64,000 bases of DNA, taken from Prevotella sp. P6B1. GTDB taxonomy: Bacteria > Bacteroidota > Bacteroidia > Bacteroidales > Bacteroidaceae. Shown piece by piece: positions 7,962 to 17,516 of this stretch. Location: positions 310,001 through 374,000 of the forward strand of contig NZ_JNKF01000012.1 of NCBI RefSeq assembly GCF_000702825.1, written 5' to 3'. The notes beneath the pieces are model-generated. The model saw only the letters and a list, made by a program, of their open reading frames with translations, was not told the DNA's origin and did no database searches. The position numbers and the translations under genes were made by a program. The number at the start of each line of letters is the position of its first letter. The stretch's first letter is position 1.

Positions 7962-9322
7962 AGGGAATAAAAAATCATAACCAGACCAATCGCCTCATCA
8001 AGTGGACAGTCATTGCGTTTGATTTTGTGGCACTGTGGCTGCTACTGCCTGTTGTGACAGACTTTATTCCCGATGCTGAGGAATGGACTGACGACAAGCA
8101 TCGCCTATTCTGGGGAATATGCACCATGAGCATGGTGCTGGCTGAGTATTGGTTCTACTCTACCATCCATCAGCGGATGGTGGGGGCTGGCGACATCCTG
8201 CGGCGCGGCACCCTATTAGTGGCAACACAGGTTGTGGTGTCATACCTGCTGCTGCGTTCCGTCGGGTTCATGTATCGCATAGGATGGCAGTTGCTCTTCA
8301 TGGGGCTGGCTCTTTGGACTGTCATCATGCTGCTGCGTTTCGTTGAACGCGAGGCGCTGAAGCGACTCCGCAGACAGGGCTTCAACACGCGTACAGTCAC
8401 TTTCGTCGGGTCCGACGAGGAGCTGCAGCGACTGCACCAGCGTATTCTCAGCATCCCATCCTACGGCTATAAGTTGCGTAGCAGTTATGCCTCCACCGCC
8501 GAATTTCTCGCGTTGCTGGGTCACCCCGAGGACCTGCGCCTGGGCGATGAGGTCTATCTGTGTGCCCCGCGACGAGAGCGCCAGCTCATAGAGCGGACAG
8601 TAAGTCTGTGCCGGCACCGGATGATAAAATTCTACTATGTGACTACGGCAGAAGAAAAACTCAACATGCAACCTGTGCAGATGGATGACCTGGAAGTGAT
8701 GGGCACCTACTCCAGTCCGTTGGAGGACCCGCTGAACAGACTATTTAAGCGTCTGGCCGACATCCTGCTGTCTGCCATTTTCCTGGCACCCACAGTCTTG
8801 TTGCTGCCATTCATCGCCATCATCATCAAGCGTCAGAGCCCTGGTCCCATCTTCTTCCGCCAGCGGCGCACGGGGCTCGACGGGCGCAAGTTCTGGTGTT
8901 GGAAGTTCCGTTCTATGCACGTGAATAGCACCGCCGACAGCCAGCAGGCAACCAAGGACGACCCGCGCAAGTTCCCCTTTGGCGATTTCATGCGCAAGAC
9001 CAACATCGACGAACTGCCTCAGTTCTGGAACGTACTTTTAGGCAACATGAGCATTGTGGGGCCACGACCACACATGCTGGCTCATACCGACCAATACAAG
9101 CAGTTGATAGACAAGTACATGGTGCGCCACTTCGTCAAGCCCGGCATCACCGGCTGGGCACAGGTAACTGGTTTCCGTGGTGAGACCCCGGAGCTCTGGC
9201 AAATGGAAGGGCGTGTGGAGCGTGATATATGGTACATCCAGCACTGGAGCTTCTGGCTCGACCTGCGCATCATCTGGATGACAGTGAAGAGTGTTTTCAA
9301 GAGAGACGAGAAGGCGTATTAG
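7958..9322 (+). CDS. Undecaprenyl-phosphate sugar phosphotransferase (WcaJ/WbaP-type initiating transferase)
   Basis: 454 residues. The N-terminal third has about four to five membrane segments (roughly 14-35, 50-68, 82-100, 108-128). A Rossmann-like linker follows (VTFVGSDEELQRL). The C-terminal bacterial sugar transferase domain (about 262-454) has a membrane re-entrant helix, SPGPIFFRQRRTGLDGR, WKFRSM, TNIDELPQFWNVLLGNMSIVGPRP and the terminal WAQVTGFRGE. It transfers a sugar 1-phosphate to undecaprenyl phosphate on the inner membrane, the first committed step of repeat-unit synthesis. The sugar cannot be read from sequence. It is translationally coupled to upxY by a 4-nt overlap. Confidence 0.93.
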   Translation: MKGIKNHNQTNRLIKWTVIAFDFVALWLLLPVVTDFIPDAEEWTDDKHRLFWGICTMSMVLAEYWFYSTIHQRMVGAGDILRRGTLLVATQVVVSYLLLRSVGFMYRIGWQLLFMGLALWTVIMLLRFVEREALKRLRRQGFNTRTVTFVGSDEELQRLHQRILSIPSYGYKLRSSYASTAEFLALLGHPEDLRLGDEVYLCAPRRERQLIERTVSLCRHRMIKFYYVTTAEEKLNMQPVQMDDLEVMGTYSSPLEDPLNRLFKRLADILLSAIFLAPTVLLLPFIAIIIKRQSPGPIFFRQRRTGLDGRKFWCWKFRSMHVNSTADSQQATKDDPRKFPFGDFMRKTNIDELPQFWNVLLGNMSIVGPRPHMLAHTDQYKQLIDKYMVRHFVKPGITGWAQVTGFRGETPELWQMEGRVERDIWYIQHWSFWLDLRIIWMTVKSVFKRDEKAY

Positions 9323-9358
9323 CATATTAAACAAAAGCTCAATAATTATATTAGTAAC

Positions 9359-10732
9359 ATGATGAAACAACCCATTGAAATGCGCAATCTCTACGAGCAC
9401 GAGACTGACGCTTACAATCTGGAAGGCTTCAAGCCCCAGATTGTCGATGCCGAGTATCTGAAACAGCTTGGCGTAACCATTGAGCCCTCCGACGAAACCC
9501 TTCAAGGACTCATCCGAGGATCGAAACTGTTCATGAAACGTCTGGAGGAACACACTGTCATCCCCAAGTCGGTGCTCTACTTGGAGGACTGCGACCCAGA
9601 AGCGGTGGAGACTGAAATCCACAACTATACGGGCCGCTGCCCGACGCTGACCTTCGAGGTGAACCCCATCAAGGGCTGTCACGTGGGCTGTCAGTACTGT
9701 TTGGTTACTGACGGCGTTCACGAACAGAAGCTGGTGGCCTACGAGAACTACCACCTCTATGTGCGCAAACTCCTGGAGGAAATGAATGGTGCCTGCAGCG
9801 AGGACCCCAAAGCAGTGACCAAGGAAGATATTCAGGAGCGTAGCCGTCTGTTGCAGGAACTAGCAAAAGCCATTGTTGAAGCACCTGAGAAGAAGAAGGA
9901 GATAGAGCGGCAGATTGTGGAACTGAGCCGTGGTAAGAACTGGAACCACTACTACTACTTCACGCCCAAGACCGAGGCTCTGCAGGAACCGACACTCTAC
10001 ACCGGCATCGCCCACCGCATTCTGCGTGAGTTCATTGCCCACTTCAAGAAGTACCCCAACAGCAACGCCCGTCTCTTCATCGCATCGAAAGCCGGCACCA
10101 AGCACCTGTTGGTGGAGAACGAGGGCGAGACCATCCTCGACCTCTTCGAGCAGCTGAAGGATAAGATGCAGTTCAACACTTCGGTGAGCATCATGCCCAA
10201 AGCCTTCCGCGACTTGCTGGAGCCTTACGCCGCCCCTATAGAAGAACGCATGGCCGCCGTGAAGATGTGTCAGGAGCGCGGCATACAGGCCAACTCGGCT
10301 CTGGTACAGCCCATCTTCGTGCCCTACCTCACCGACGAACACGTCAAGGAGTTCTTCGACATGCTCCATGATGCCGGTATCGTGAACTACAAGCCGGAGT
10401 TCCTCACAGCCTGCATGGAGAACCTGGCTCAGTTGGGCCAGTGGCTCGGCCATTTCGACAAGACAATGGAGCGCGACCTCTACATGGACTATATCAGTCC
10501 GAAGAATGCTGACCACCGCAAGCAACGCGGACGTACGGCTCCAAACCGTGCGCTCTCCATTGAGAACATACAGCGACTGATGAAATATACCGAGACCATC
10601 GGCATGTCCACCAGCATCTGCTTCTGGGTGCGCAACCAGTTGAAGGTGCCCACCAGCATCATCCCCATCATCAACCGCAACGGCTTCCAGTGCTTGGGCT
10701 ACCAGTCGAAACTCTTTAAAAGTGAAAAATGA
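9359..10732 (+). CDS. Radical SAM protein, spore-photoproduct-lyase-like, in a capsule operon
   Basis: 457 residues. The 4Fe-4S/SAM motif is CX3CX2C (C107, C111, C114, in GCHVGCQYC), the spacing seen in most radical SAM enzymes. Upstream is EVNPIK; downstream is a TIM-barrel-like region with YYFTPKTEAL, LFIASKAGTKHLL, FNTSVSIMPKAF and ANSALVQPIFVPYL. These resemble the SPL-like branch, although the match is by eye and only moderate. A charged helical insertion (about 145-190, KKKEIERQIVELSRG) may form a coiled coil. No SPASM-type Cys cluster is evident. It is the first of five enzymes (9359-14949) unusual in such operons, and its stop overlaps the next ATG. The substrate is unknown. It might modify a sugar or an attached amino acid. 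Confidence 0.75.
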   Translation: MMKQPIEMRNLYEHETDAYNLEGFKPQIVDAEYLKQLGVTIEPSDETLQGLIRGSKLFMKRLEEHTVIPKSVLYLEDCDPEAVETEIHNYTGRCPTLTFEVNPIKGCHVGCQYCLVTDGVHEQKLVAYENYHLYVRKLLEEMNGACSEDPKAVTKEDIQERSRLLQELAKAIVEAPEKKKEIERQIVELSRGKNWNHYYYFTPKTEALQEPTLYTGIAHRILREFIAHFKKYPNSNARLFIASKAGTKHLLVENEGETILDLFEQLKDKMQFNTSVSIMPKAFRDLLEPYAAPIEERMAAVKMCQERGIQANSALVQPIFVPYLTDEHVKEFFDMLHDAGIVNYKPEFLTACMENLAQLGQWLGHFDKTMERDLYMDYISPKNADHRKQRGRTAPNRALSIENIQRLMKYTETIGMSTSICFWVRNQLKVPTSIIPIINRNGFQCLGYQSKLFKSEK

Positions 10733-11928
10733 ATTGCCAGGAAGTTTGCTTTCAGCTGTTTGCTGACAAGACAGCCTACTACCACCAGTGGTATCACGCC
10801 CGCCCGATGTTGATTACATCGGAGCGGCGCGACGAACTGCGGCGCATGCAGGCGCTGCTCTATAAGTGCATTGCCTATATGGCGGTGCACTACCGCGAGT
10901 GGGTGCCGGATTATATGCCCTTAGACGATAAGGTGATGGATATTCTGGAACGCCAGAGCCGCTATCCATTCCGGGTTGGAGCTTACCGGCCAGACTATCT
11001 CATCAGCGATGATGGCCGACTGTTACTGGTTGAGATTACATGCCGATTCTTCGGACACGGTATCTGGGCCAACTATCCCTCTGAGGTCAAGGCTGAGCAG
11101 TTCATGGCAGCTCATCCGGAAGCAACTTGGGGGAGCAGCTACAATGAGTTGTTGACCTACATGCGTGACATCATCCCTGCAGACTGGCCTATCTACGTCC
11201 TAAAGAGCAGCGACCGGGGTAGTGAGAGTGTTTTCTACACGAAGTTCTATGAGTATTACGGACACGAGGTGACCGTCTATGAGGCCGCTGAAGTAGAAGC
11301 GAATATCGACAAGTGGAGCCATGATGCCGTAGTGATCAGTGCGCTCAATCAGGAAGACCTGCTTTCTTTCAAGATGGAGACCCTGCAGGCGATGATTGAT
11401 GCACGGATGCAGAACGACTTCAGGACCATTTTCCTAGCTCATGACAAACGCTTCCTACATCTCATCTTCGTGGATGACTTCACTCGCCAGTGTCTTACGG
11501 AAGAAGAAACGAGGTTCCTCCGCCAGCACACTATCCCCACCTATTTATATAATAATAGGAACAAGGAGATTTGGGAGGATGCTCTGATAAACAAAGATGA
11601 CTACATCATCAAGCCATATGACTTAGGCAAGAGTGTAGGTCTGTATGCCGGTGTGATGACTGATGAGGAAACTTGGCGGCACGCCTTGCGTTCAATGTCC
11701 AATGTATTACAGCCATTTGTGAAACAACGCACCTATCCCTGCGAGTGGGAAGGCAAGCATTACAATGAGTATGTCTGTGGTATGATGATGTGTATGGATG
11801 ACCGCTATTTCGACAGCGGTGTATTCCGCACCAGCAGCGCTCCTGTGACTAACAAGGTGGATGACCGCAAGATGTGCGTCATCCATAGTGACGATGAGGA
11901 ATTAAAAAAAATCTGTTATGTGTTATGA
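10729..11928 (+). CDS. ATP-grasp-like ligase, unassigned
   Basis: 399 residues. The C-terminal half looks like an ATP-grasp fold: nucleotide-binding Lys K295 in YIIKPYDLGKSVGLYAG, followed by a segment with LQPFVKQRTYPCEW and acidic, Asn-containing strands. The N-terminal half is mixed alpha/beta with DYLISDDGRLLLVEITCRFFGHGIWANY, similar to proteins that carry a substrate-binding region before the ATP site. Family knowledge: ATP-grasp enzymes join a carboxylate, through an acyl phosphate, to an amine or thiol. ATGA overlaps link it to both neighbours (start within the radical SAM stop, stop within the WbqC-like start). I infer a capsule-sugar decoration step, for example amino-acid amidation. 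A glutathionylspermidine-synthase-like fold is possible. Confidence 0.6.
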   Translation: MNCQEVCFQLFADKTAYYHQWYHARPMLITSERRDELRRMQALLYKCIAYMAVHYREWVPDYMPLDDKVMDILERQSRYPFRVGAYRPDYLISDDGRLLLVEITCRFFGHGIWANYPSEVKAEQFMAAHPEATWGSSYNELLTYMRDIIPADWPIYVLKSSDRGSESVFYTKFYEYYGHEVTVYEAAEVEANIDKWSHDAVVISALNQEDLLSFKMETLQAMIDARMQNDFRTIFLAHDKRFLHLIFVDDFTRQCLTEEETRFLRQHTIPTYLYNNRNKEIWEDALINKDDYIIKPYDLGKSVGLYAGVMTDEETWRHALRSMSNVLQPFVKQRTYPCEWEGKHYNEYVCGMMMCMDDRYFDSGVFRTSSAPVTNKVDDRKMCVIHSDDEELKKICYVL

Positions 11929-12644
11929 TTGAAGGAAAAAAATGTATTGCCATTTGGCAACCGTACTTCTTTCCGTACATCGGCTATTGGCAAGTCATCC
12001 ATGCCGCTGATTTGTTTTTTGTTGGCGACAATGCTCACTATATCAAAAACGGCTGGATACACCACAACCGGATCTTAGGTCAAGGATGCCAACCGCTGGA
12101 CTTCGGCATCGAAGTCAGCCATGCTTCCGTAGATCGTTACATCTGTGAAACGAAACGTGTGGTCAACCTTAAACGGGCAGACAAAATGTGCCGGTTGTTG
12201 GAGTACTACTACAGCAAAGCGCCATATTACAACGAGGCGATGGAAATCATCAGGCCTATCATCATGGACGAAGAAACAGATTTGACTCGTTATCTCGTAA
12301 GGCAACTGAGGACCGTGGCCGAATATCTGGGCATCACGACAGAAATCAGGTTGCTCTCGGAAGTGTCAGCCCGATGGGATTGCAAGGCCCCGGAAGTTAT
12401 CCGTCGCACTTGCTTGCATTGCGGTTGTACGGACTATATCAACTCCATCACCGGAACGAAATTCTATGCCAAGGATGCTTTCGGTGAGATGGGCATCGAC
12501 CTCCATTTCATCCGGCGCAACGACGATATCCGTTACAAGCAACGCTCTGACGAATTTGTCCCCGACCTGAGCATCATCGATACGATGATGTACTGCTCGC
12601 GCGATGAGATACATGATATGTTGGACCGTTACCATTTTGTATAA
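11925..12644 (+). CDS. WbqC-like family protein
   Basis: 239 residues. The N-terminus IAIWQPYFFPYIGYWQVIHAADLFFVGDNAHYIKNGWIHHNRI matches the WbqC family pattern (QPnyfPwlGYf..i..aDvfv..D.vqy.k.....R). The C-terminal half has NSITGTKFYAKDAFGEMGIDLHFI, also typical. Family knowledge: WbqC-like proteins are common in O-antigen and capsule clusters next to sugar aminotransferases. As far as I know their reaction is not firmly established, although an acyl or aminoacyl transfer to an amino sugar has been suspected. Here it sits between an ATP-grasp enzyme and a DegT aminotransferase, which fits that idea. Confidence 0.85.
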   Translation: MIEGKKCIAIWQPYFFPYIGYWQVIHAADLFFVGDNAHYIKNGWIHHNRILGQGCQPLDFGIEVSHASVDRYICETKRVVNLKRADKMCRLLEYYYSKAPYYNEAMEIIRPIIMDEETDLTRYLVRQLRTVAEYLGITTEIRLLSEVSARWDCKAPEVIRRTCLHCGCTDYINSITGTKFYAKDAFGEMGIDLHFIRRNDDIRYKQRSDEFVPDLSIIDTMMYCSRDEIHDMLDRYHFV

Positions 12645-12665
12645 AACAACTAAACAAGAATAACA

Positions 12666-13796
12666 ATGATTAATGTTTTTCAGCCTTCATTAGGAAAAGA
12701 AGAGCTTGATGCTCTTCAGCAAGTCTTTGAGTCCAATTGGATTGGGAGAGGCAAAAAGGTAGTGGAGTTTGAAGAGAAGTATGCCAAGCATATCAAATCT
12801 TCAAAGGACTTAGTGTTAACGACCACTTGCTGTAGCGAGGGATTATTCTCCTCCATGCACCTTTTAGATTTACAGCCTGGTGATGAAGTGATTCTTCCTA
12901 CCATCAGTTTTATCGGAGCCGGCAATGCCATTTGTGCTCATGGTGCCAAGATGGTGCTTTGCGATGTGGATCCTCACACGTTGAATGCCCGTGCCGAGGA
13001 TATAGAAAAGGTGATCACACCAAAGACAAAAGCGCTTTTGCTTCTGCATTATGGAGGCATACCTTGTGAAATGGATGAGATCATGGCACTTTGCAGGAAA
13101 CATGATATAAAAGTCATCGAGGATGCCAATGCAGGCGTATGTTCTTTCTATAAGGGGAAAGCCGTCGGTACTTTCGGCGACATGGGTATGTGGTCGTTTG
13201 ATGCTATGAAGATTTTGGTTTGCGGAGATGGTGCCATGCTGCATTTCAATACACCGGAACTTCGCAAGAAGGCAGACCGCTGGCTCTATTTTGGCCTTGA
13301 AACCAAGAGCGGCTATACAAACAGCGTGGCTCAGAAATGGTGGGAGTTCGACATTTCCAGTTTTGGTCATCGTGCTATTATGAATGACATAACAGCGGCT
13401 ATGGCATTGGAACAACTGAAGAAACTACCTGCATATATGAAAAGACGTGCCGAGATACATCAGTACTACAATGAGCATCTGAGGCAATTCTCATGGATAG
13501 CGTTACCACCTGTCTTGCCTGATTATGTAGAGACATCTTACTATTTCTATCACATTCAGATTAAGAACGGCAAGCGTGATGAGTTTGCAAGATTCTTGCG
13601 CGAGAATGGCATTTATACCACATATAGGTATTTCCCTCTTCATCGTGTGCCTGGCTATGGCGTGACCGGCGAGTTCCCCAACGCAGACTACGCCGCAGAC
13701 CACACATTGAATATTCCTATGCACCAGTCCCTAACTGATAACGATTTGGAGTTCATTATTGAAAAGGTTCGTGAGTATGATACTATATGCAAGTGA
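12666..13796 (+). CDS. DegT/DnrJ/EryC1/StrS-family sugar aminotransferase
   Basis: 376 residues of the PLP-dependent fold type I family. It starts INVFQPSLGKEELDALQQVFESNWIGRGKKVVEFE, typical of the family. The PLP Lys is K182 in MWSFDAMKILVCGDGAM, with VIEDANAG (cofactor-binding Asp) about 45 residues before it. Family role: transfer of an amino group from glutamate to a keto-sugar nucleotide, giving an amino sugar such as a 3- or 4-amino-dideoxyhexose. No sugar dehydratase or epimerase is encoded in the window, so the keto-sugar donor must come from elsewhere. The next gene begins inside its last 20 nt. Confidence 0.93.
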   Translation: MINVFQPSLGKEELDALQQVFESNWIGRGKKVVEFEEKYAKHIKSSKDLVLTTTCCSEGLFSSMHLLDLQPGDEVILPTISFIGAGNAICAHGAKMVLCDVDPHTLNARAEDIEKVITPKTKALLLLHYGGIPCEMDEIMALCRKHDIKVIEDANAGVCSFYKGKAVGTFGDMGMWSFDAMKILVCGDGAMLHFNTPELRKKADRWLYFGLETKSGYTNSVAQKWWEFDISSFGHRAIMNDITAAMALEQLKKLPAYMKRRAEIHQYYNEHLRQFSWIALPPVLPDYVETSYYFYHIQIKNGKRDEFARFLRENGIYTTYRYFPLHRVPGYGVTGEFPNADYAADHTLNIPMHQSLTDNDLEFIIEKVREYDTICK

Positions 13797-14949
13797 AGAC
13801 GAGGCCTATCAGATCCGTACAGGCCATGAAATCGTGGCGGCTTATCCTGAACTCTACAATGCCTGGACTATTCAGGATATCAAGCAGAAGTTGGAAACAT
13901 GTGCCAAAATCAGACCTGACATAGCGGGCGGCAGGAGCATAGAGGATATCTTTGCCATCGCCACCTACGACTATTGGCAATATGGTATCGGTCCAACTGA
14001 AGAATTTTACAACCAATTGTTATGCGCTTCCCACGACAAGAAGTGTCAGTATCTCACCTTCAGGGGGCGTTTCAACTACATCGATTACCTGAATAAAAAG
14101 AAGGACATGCACCTGCTCCGTAACAAGTGGCATGCATATCAGTTGCTGAAGGATGCCTATAGGCGCGAGGTGCTGCTGCTCGAAAGCGAAAAGGACTACC
14201 CTGCATTCGAGGCCTTCTGCCATCGTCATTCCTCATTCGTGCTTAAGCCCATTGGACTTGGGCAATCAATCGGCATCCGCAAGGTGGAGGTTGGGAATAC
14301 GGAGCTCCATAAGCTCTTCAACCAACTGTTTGCCGAAACTGAGGCAATCAACAGCCATTATAACAGTGCCATCAGGGGTGGATTGCTGGTCGAGGAAGTG
14401 ATTGAGCAGGGCGAGGATATGGCAGTCCTTCACCCGGCAAGTGCTAATAGCGTACGAATAACAACGGTTTTCCTGGGTGATGGAGATGTTCGTATGTGGT
14501 ATCCCGTAATTCGCATCGGGGTCGGTGGAAATTTCATTAGCTCGGGGGCTGCAGGTAGCTTGGTGGCAGGTATCAATATGTGTACAGGTATAACAGAAAC
14601 CCCAGGTGTTGACGAGTTTGGAAGGATTACAGAAGTACATCCCGACACCCATATAACCATCAAGGGCATCAAGATACCCCGGTGGCGGCAACTCTGCAAC
14701 AAAGCCTTTGAGCTGGCAGAGCGCCTACCTACCCTACGCTTTATCGGCTGGGATTTTGTCTATGATAAGGACAAGGAATGGGTAGTGATGGAGGGTAATG
14801 AGAACGCTGAAATACTCTCCCAGTTTGTCTACCATAGGGGAGAGCGATGGGAATTTGAACAGTTCGTCGGCTATAAACCCACTAAGCAGTACTGGTGGCA
14901 GGACTTATATCCTTCAAGATTCGAGAACATCCAATTTGCGCGTAAATAA
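13777..14949 (+). CDS. Sugar-transfer-associated ATP-grasp protein
   Basis: I choose the ATG at 13777 (390 residues), preceded by AAAGG at 13763-13767. TTG at 13759 or GTG at 13771 would also be in frame. The protein resembles the ATP-grasp family found with polysaccharide genes (ATPgrasp_ST). It has a tyrosine-rich helical N-terminus (DYWQYGIGPTEEFY), the nucleotide-binding Lys K157 in FVLKPIGLGQSIGIRKV, HPASANSVRITTVFL, and late RFIGWDFVYDKDKEWVVMEGNENAE supplying metal-binding acidic and Asn residues. It probably ligates a carboxylate to an acceptor linked to the repeat unit. It is the second ATP-grasp gene in this five-gene module. Confidence 0.85.
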   Translation: MILYASEDEAYQIRTGHEIVAAYPELYNAWTIQDIKQKLETCAKIRPDIAGGRSIEDIFAIATYDYWQYGIGPTEEFYNQLLCASHDKKCQYLTFRGRFNYIDYLNKKKDMHLLRNKWHAYQLLKDAYRREVLLLESEKDYPAFEAFCHRHSSFVLKPIGLGQSIGIRKVEVGNTELHKLFNQLFAETEAINSHYNSAIRGGLLVEEVIEQGEDMAVLHPASANSVRITTVFLGDGDVRMWYPVIRIGVGGNFISSGAAGSLVAGINMCTGITETPGVDEFGRITEVHPDTHITIKGIKIPRWRQLCNKAFELAERLPTLRFIGWDFVYDKDKEWVVMEGNENAEILSQFVYHRGERWEFEQFVGYKPTKQYWWQDLYPSRFENIQFARK

Positions 14950-14957
14950 AAAAGAAA

Positions 14958-16400
14958 GTGGAAGAGTCTTTGAAGAATAAAACGGTGAAAGGCTTAGGCT
15001 GGTCGGCACTGGATAATGCCGCCCGCTATGGCATGCAGTTCGCGGTGGGCATTGTGCTGGCCCGACTGCTGTCGCCCGACGACTATGGCTTGCTGGGACT
15101 GGTGGGCATCGTCACGGTGGTCTGCACAGCCCTTGTCAATGGTGGCTTCACCACGGCCTTGATACGAAAGAAGGATGCCACCGACGATGACTACAACACC
15201 GTTTTCATCTGCAACCTCGGCATGAGTCTGCTGCTTTATGCTGTGACTTTCCTCTGTGCACCGCTGATAGCCAACTTCTTTGAACGCCAGGAATTGACAG
15301 CGTTGGTACGAGTATCATCGTTAGGACTGATTGTCGGGGCATTGGGGATGGTTCAGCAGACACGCCTTACTAAACGCATCGACTTCAAGACACAGACAAA
15401 GATTACGATTGCTGCCACTGCGTTGAGCGGCATTGTAGGCATCGGCATGGCACTGACGGGCTTTGGCGTATGGGCACTGGTAGCCCAGCAACTCATGTCG
15501 CAAATCATCAGCACTGTTCTCCTATATATATATAATAGGTGGGTGCCCCGATTATGTTTCTGCAAGGAAAGTTTTCACGACTTGTTCGGATTCGGCTGGA
15601 AGATGATGGTGAGTGTACTCTTGGACGCTGTTTGGGAAGAGCTACACCAGGTGATGGTGGGAAAGTTCTACAGCCCAGCGACGTTAGGGCAATATACTCG
15701 GGCACGGCACTATGCCGGGCTGTGCTCGACTAACCTGACAATGGTGGTGGAACGAGTCACCTACCCTGTGCTGAGTAGTATTCAGGACGATAAGAAGCGT
15801 ATGTTCTCGGCCTATCGCCGCATCATCCGCACCAGTATGTTCATCACCACCGTAGCCTTGTTCTCTCTCGGTGCTGTCAGCGAACCGCTTATCTACTGCA
15901 TGATAGGACCCAAATGGCATGAGGCCTCCACCTACCTGCCGCTCATCTGCATCAATTACACCCTCTTTCCACTGCATGCCATCAACCTGAACATGCTGCA
16001 GGTGCAGGGACGCAGCGACCTGTTCCTCGGACTTGAGGTCATTAAGAAAATCATCATCTTGCTGCCCCTGTGCATCGGTGCTTTCGTAGGCATCATGCCC
16101 ATGTTGTGGGCGAACCTCGCCGTGGGCATCATAGCCTACTTCCTCAACTCACATTACTCAGGTCGCCTGTTGGGGTATAGCTCTTGGATACAGTTGCGCG
16201 ACATTGCCCCCTCCTACGCTTTGGCTATAGCCATCGCCCTGCCGGTCTGGTTCCTGAAGTTTCTGCCCCTGAGCTACTGGATTGTGCTTCCCATGCAAGT
16301 CCTTGTTGGCGCGTTCACATTTCTAGCTGTATGTAAGGTGACCAAGATAAACGAATACAGTGAAATCTTGAATATACTAAAAAGGAGGAAAAACAAGTGA
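14958..16400 (+). CDS. Wzx-type polysaccharide flippase (MOP superfamily)
   Basis: 480 residues with about twelve to fourteen hydrophobic segments. The N-terminus LKNKTVKGLGWSALDNAARYGMQFAVGIVLARLLSPDDYGLLGLV is typical of the WzxC-like polysaccharide transporter family. The start is GTG at 14958 with an AGAAAG element just upstream. It moves the lipid-linked repeat unit across the inner membrane. Its last residues (INEYSEILNILKRRK) recur as a remnant after the next gene at 17517-17590, evidence of recombination here. It is visibly richer in G+C than the following acyltransferase. Confidence 0.93.
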   Translation: MEESLKNKTVKGLGWSALDNAARYGMQFAVGIVLARLLSPDDYGLLGLVGIVTVVCTALVNGGFTTALIRKKDATDDDYNTVFICNLGMSLLLYAVTFLCAPLIANFFERQELTALVRVSSLGLIVGALGMVQQTRLTKRIDFKTQTKITIAATALSGIVGIGMALTGFGVWALVAQQLMSQIISTVLLYIYNRWVPRLCFCKESFHDLFGFGWKMMVSVLLDAVWEELHQVMVGKFYSPATLGQYTRARHYAGLCSTNLTMVVERVTYPVLSSIQDDKKRMFSAYRRIIRTSMFITTVALFSLGAVSEPLIYCMIGPKWHEASTYLPLICINYTLFPLHAINLNMLQVQGRSDLFLGLEVIKKIIILLPLCIGAFVGIMPMLWANLAVGIIAYFLNSHYSGRLLGYSSWIQLRDIAPSYALAIAIALPVWFLKFLPLSYWIVLPMQVLVGAFTFLAVCKVTKINEYSEILNILKRRKNK

Positions 16401-16463
16401 CAGAGCATCCATACACGCTCGACGGCCTCTGCCGTCTGCATTTATTAGACTTAAGATAAAGAG

Positions 16464-17516
16464 ATGAGAGATTTGAGCGTATCAATAGCTAAGGGAATCG
16501 CTATCATCCTGATGGTGATGGGGCATGCCGGATGTCCTGATACAGTGAATAGTTGCTTGGGGATGATGCGTATGCCACTGTTCTTTTTCATGAGCGGCTA
16601 TTGCTTTAAAGAAAAGTATCTGTCCGATGCTGCAACCTATATGAAGCGAAGGGTAACTGGCATCTATTGGCCATACCTGAAATGGTCTCTTTTTTTCCTG
16701 TTCATTCACAACATCTGTTTCTCTGTAAACATCTATAGCGATGAGTATGGTTTCCTGGGAAAAACCTCTATGCTATATTCTACAGCAGATTTTCTTGAAC
16801 ATGGAAAGGACATTGTGACAAAGATGGCTGGACATGAACAATTACTGGGGGGATTCTGGTTTCTGAAGTCACTCTTTGTCGGATCTATTCTCTTCTTTGC
16901 CACGAGAAAAGTGGTTAGTAGGTTTTGGGGCATTGCATCACTTCTGATAATTGCAATCCTTCTGTCATACTTTGAATGGAAAATGCCATATTTCCGTATA
17001 TCTTCAAGGGAATTCCTTGCATCCTGCTTCATTTATGCGGGACATCTATACAAGAGTTATCAGTTAAGTTGGCATAAGAACCTATGGTTCTGCTTCTTTG
17101 CTATTATCGCAGTAGGCATTGGATGTGTCTATTCCCCTGCTTCGATGCTCTCATACAAATGGTGGCAGGTTGTGCCATACGCCCTTTGCGCCCTACTTGG
17201 CACGCTGGTCATTTTCAATATCAGCTACCAGCTGTCTCAATATACAGCAAATGTCGGCACGAAATTCTTGATATACGTAGGTGGCTACACTTTCAATGTA
17301 CTCACATGGCATTTTCTGTCGATGAAATTAGTTTCATTGCTGTTGATAGCCATCTACGGATTGCCAATCAAGCAACTTTCTGAATTCCCTGTCATAGAAA
17401 AGTACGCTCATCAAGGCTGGTGGATTCTGTATTTATGTGTTGGCGTAAGTATACCCGTTCTTTGGACTTACTGTTATCACCGATTAAAAGATACTATATG
17501 CGGCAGTAATATATAA
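16464..17516 (+). CDS. Acyltransferase 3 family membrane protein (probable O-acyltransferase)
   Basis: 350 residues with about ten membrane helices. The N-terminal motif SIAKGIAIILMVMGHAG includes the conserved His of the acyltransferase 3 (OafA-like) family (residue about 20), and RMPLFFFMSGYCF is the second hallmark. Family role: transfer of an acetyl or other acyl group to sugar hydroxyls at the membrane. The 63 bp before it contain a short GACGGC/GCCGTC hairpin. The gene is AT-richer than the flippase before it. It is followed directly by a flippase-tail remnant, so it may have been inserted into, or replaced, an older arrangement. Confidence 0.9.
   Translation: MRDLSVSIAKGIAIILMVMGHAGCPDTVNSCLGMMRMPLFFFMSGYCFKEKYLSDAATYMKRRVTGIYWPYLKWSLFFLFIHNICFSVNIYSDEYGFLGKTSMLYSTADFLEHGKDIVTKMAGHEQLLGGFWFLKSLFVGSILFFATRKVVSRFWGIASLLIIAILLSYFEWKMPYFRISSREFLASCFIYAGHLYKSYQLSWHKNLWFCFFAIIAVGIGCVYSPASMLSYKWWQVVPYALCALLGTLVIFNISYQLSQYTANVGTKFLIYVGGYTFNVLTWHFLSMKLVSLLLIAIYGLPIKQLSEFPVIEKYAHQGWWILYLCVGVSIPVLWTYCYHRLKDTICGSNI

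Noticed and set aside
9860..10525. 221-codon minus-strand frame inside the radical SAM gene
   Set aside because: The opposite strand has clear radical SAM motifs throughout, and this reading has none.
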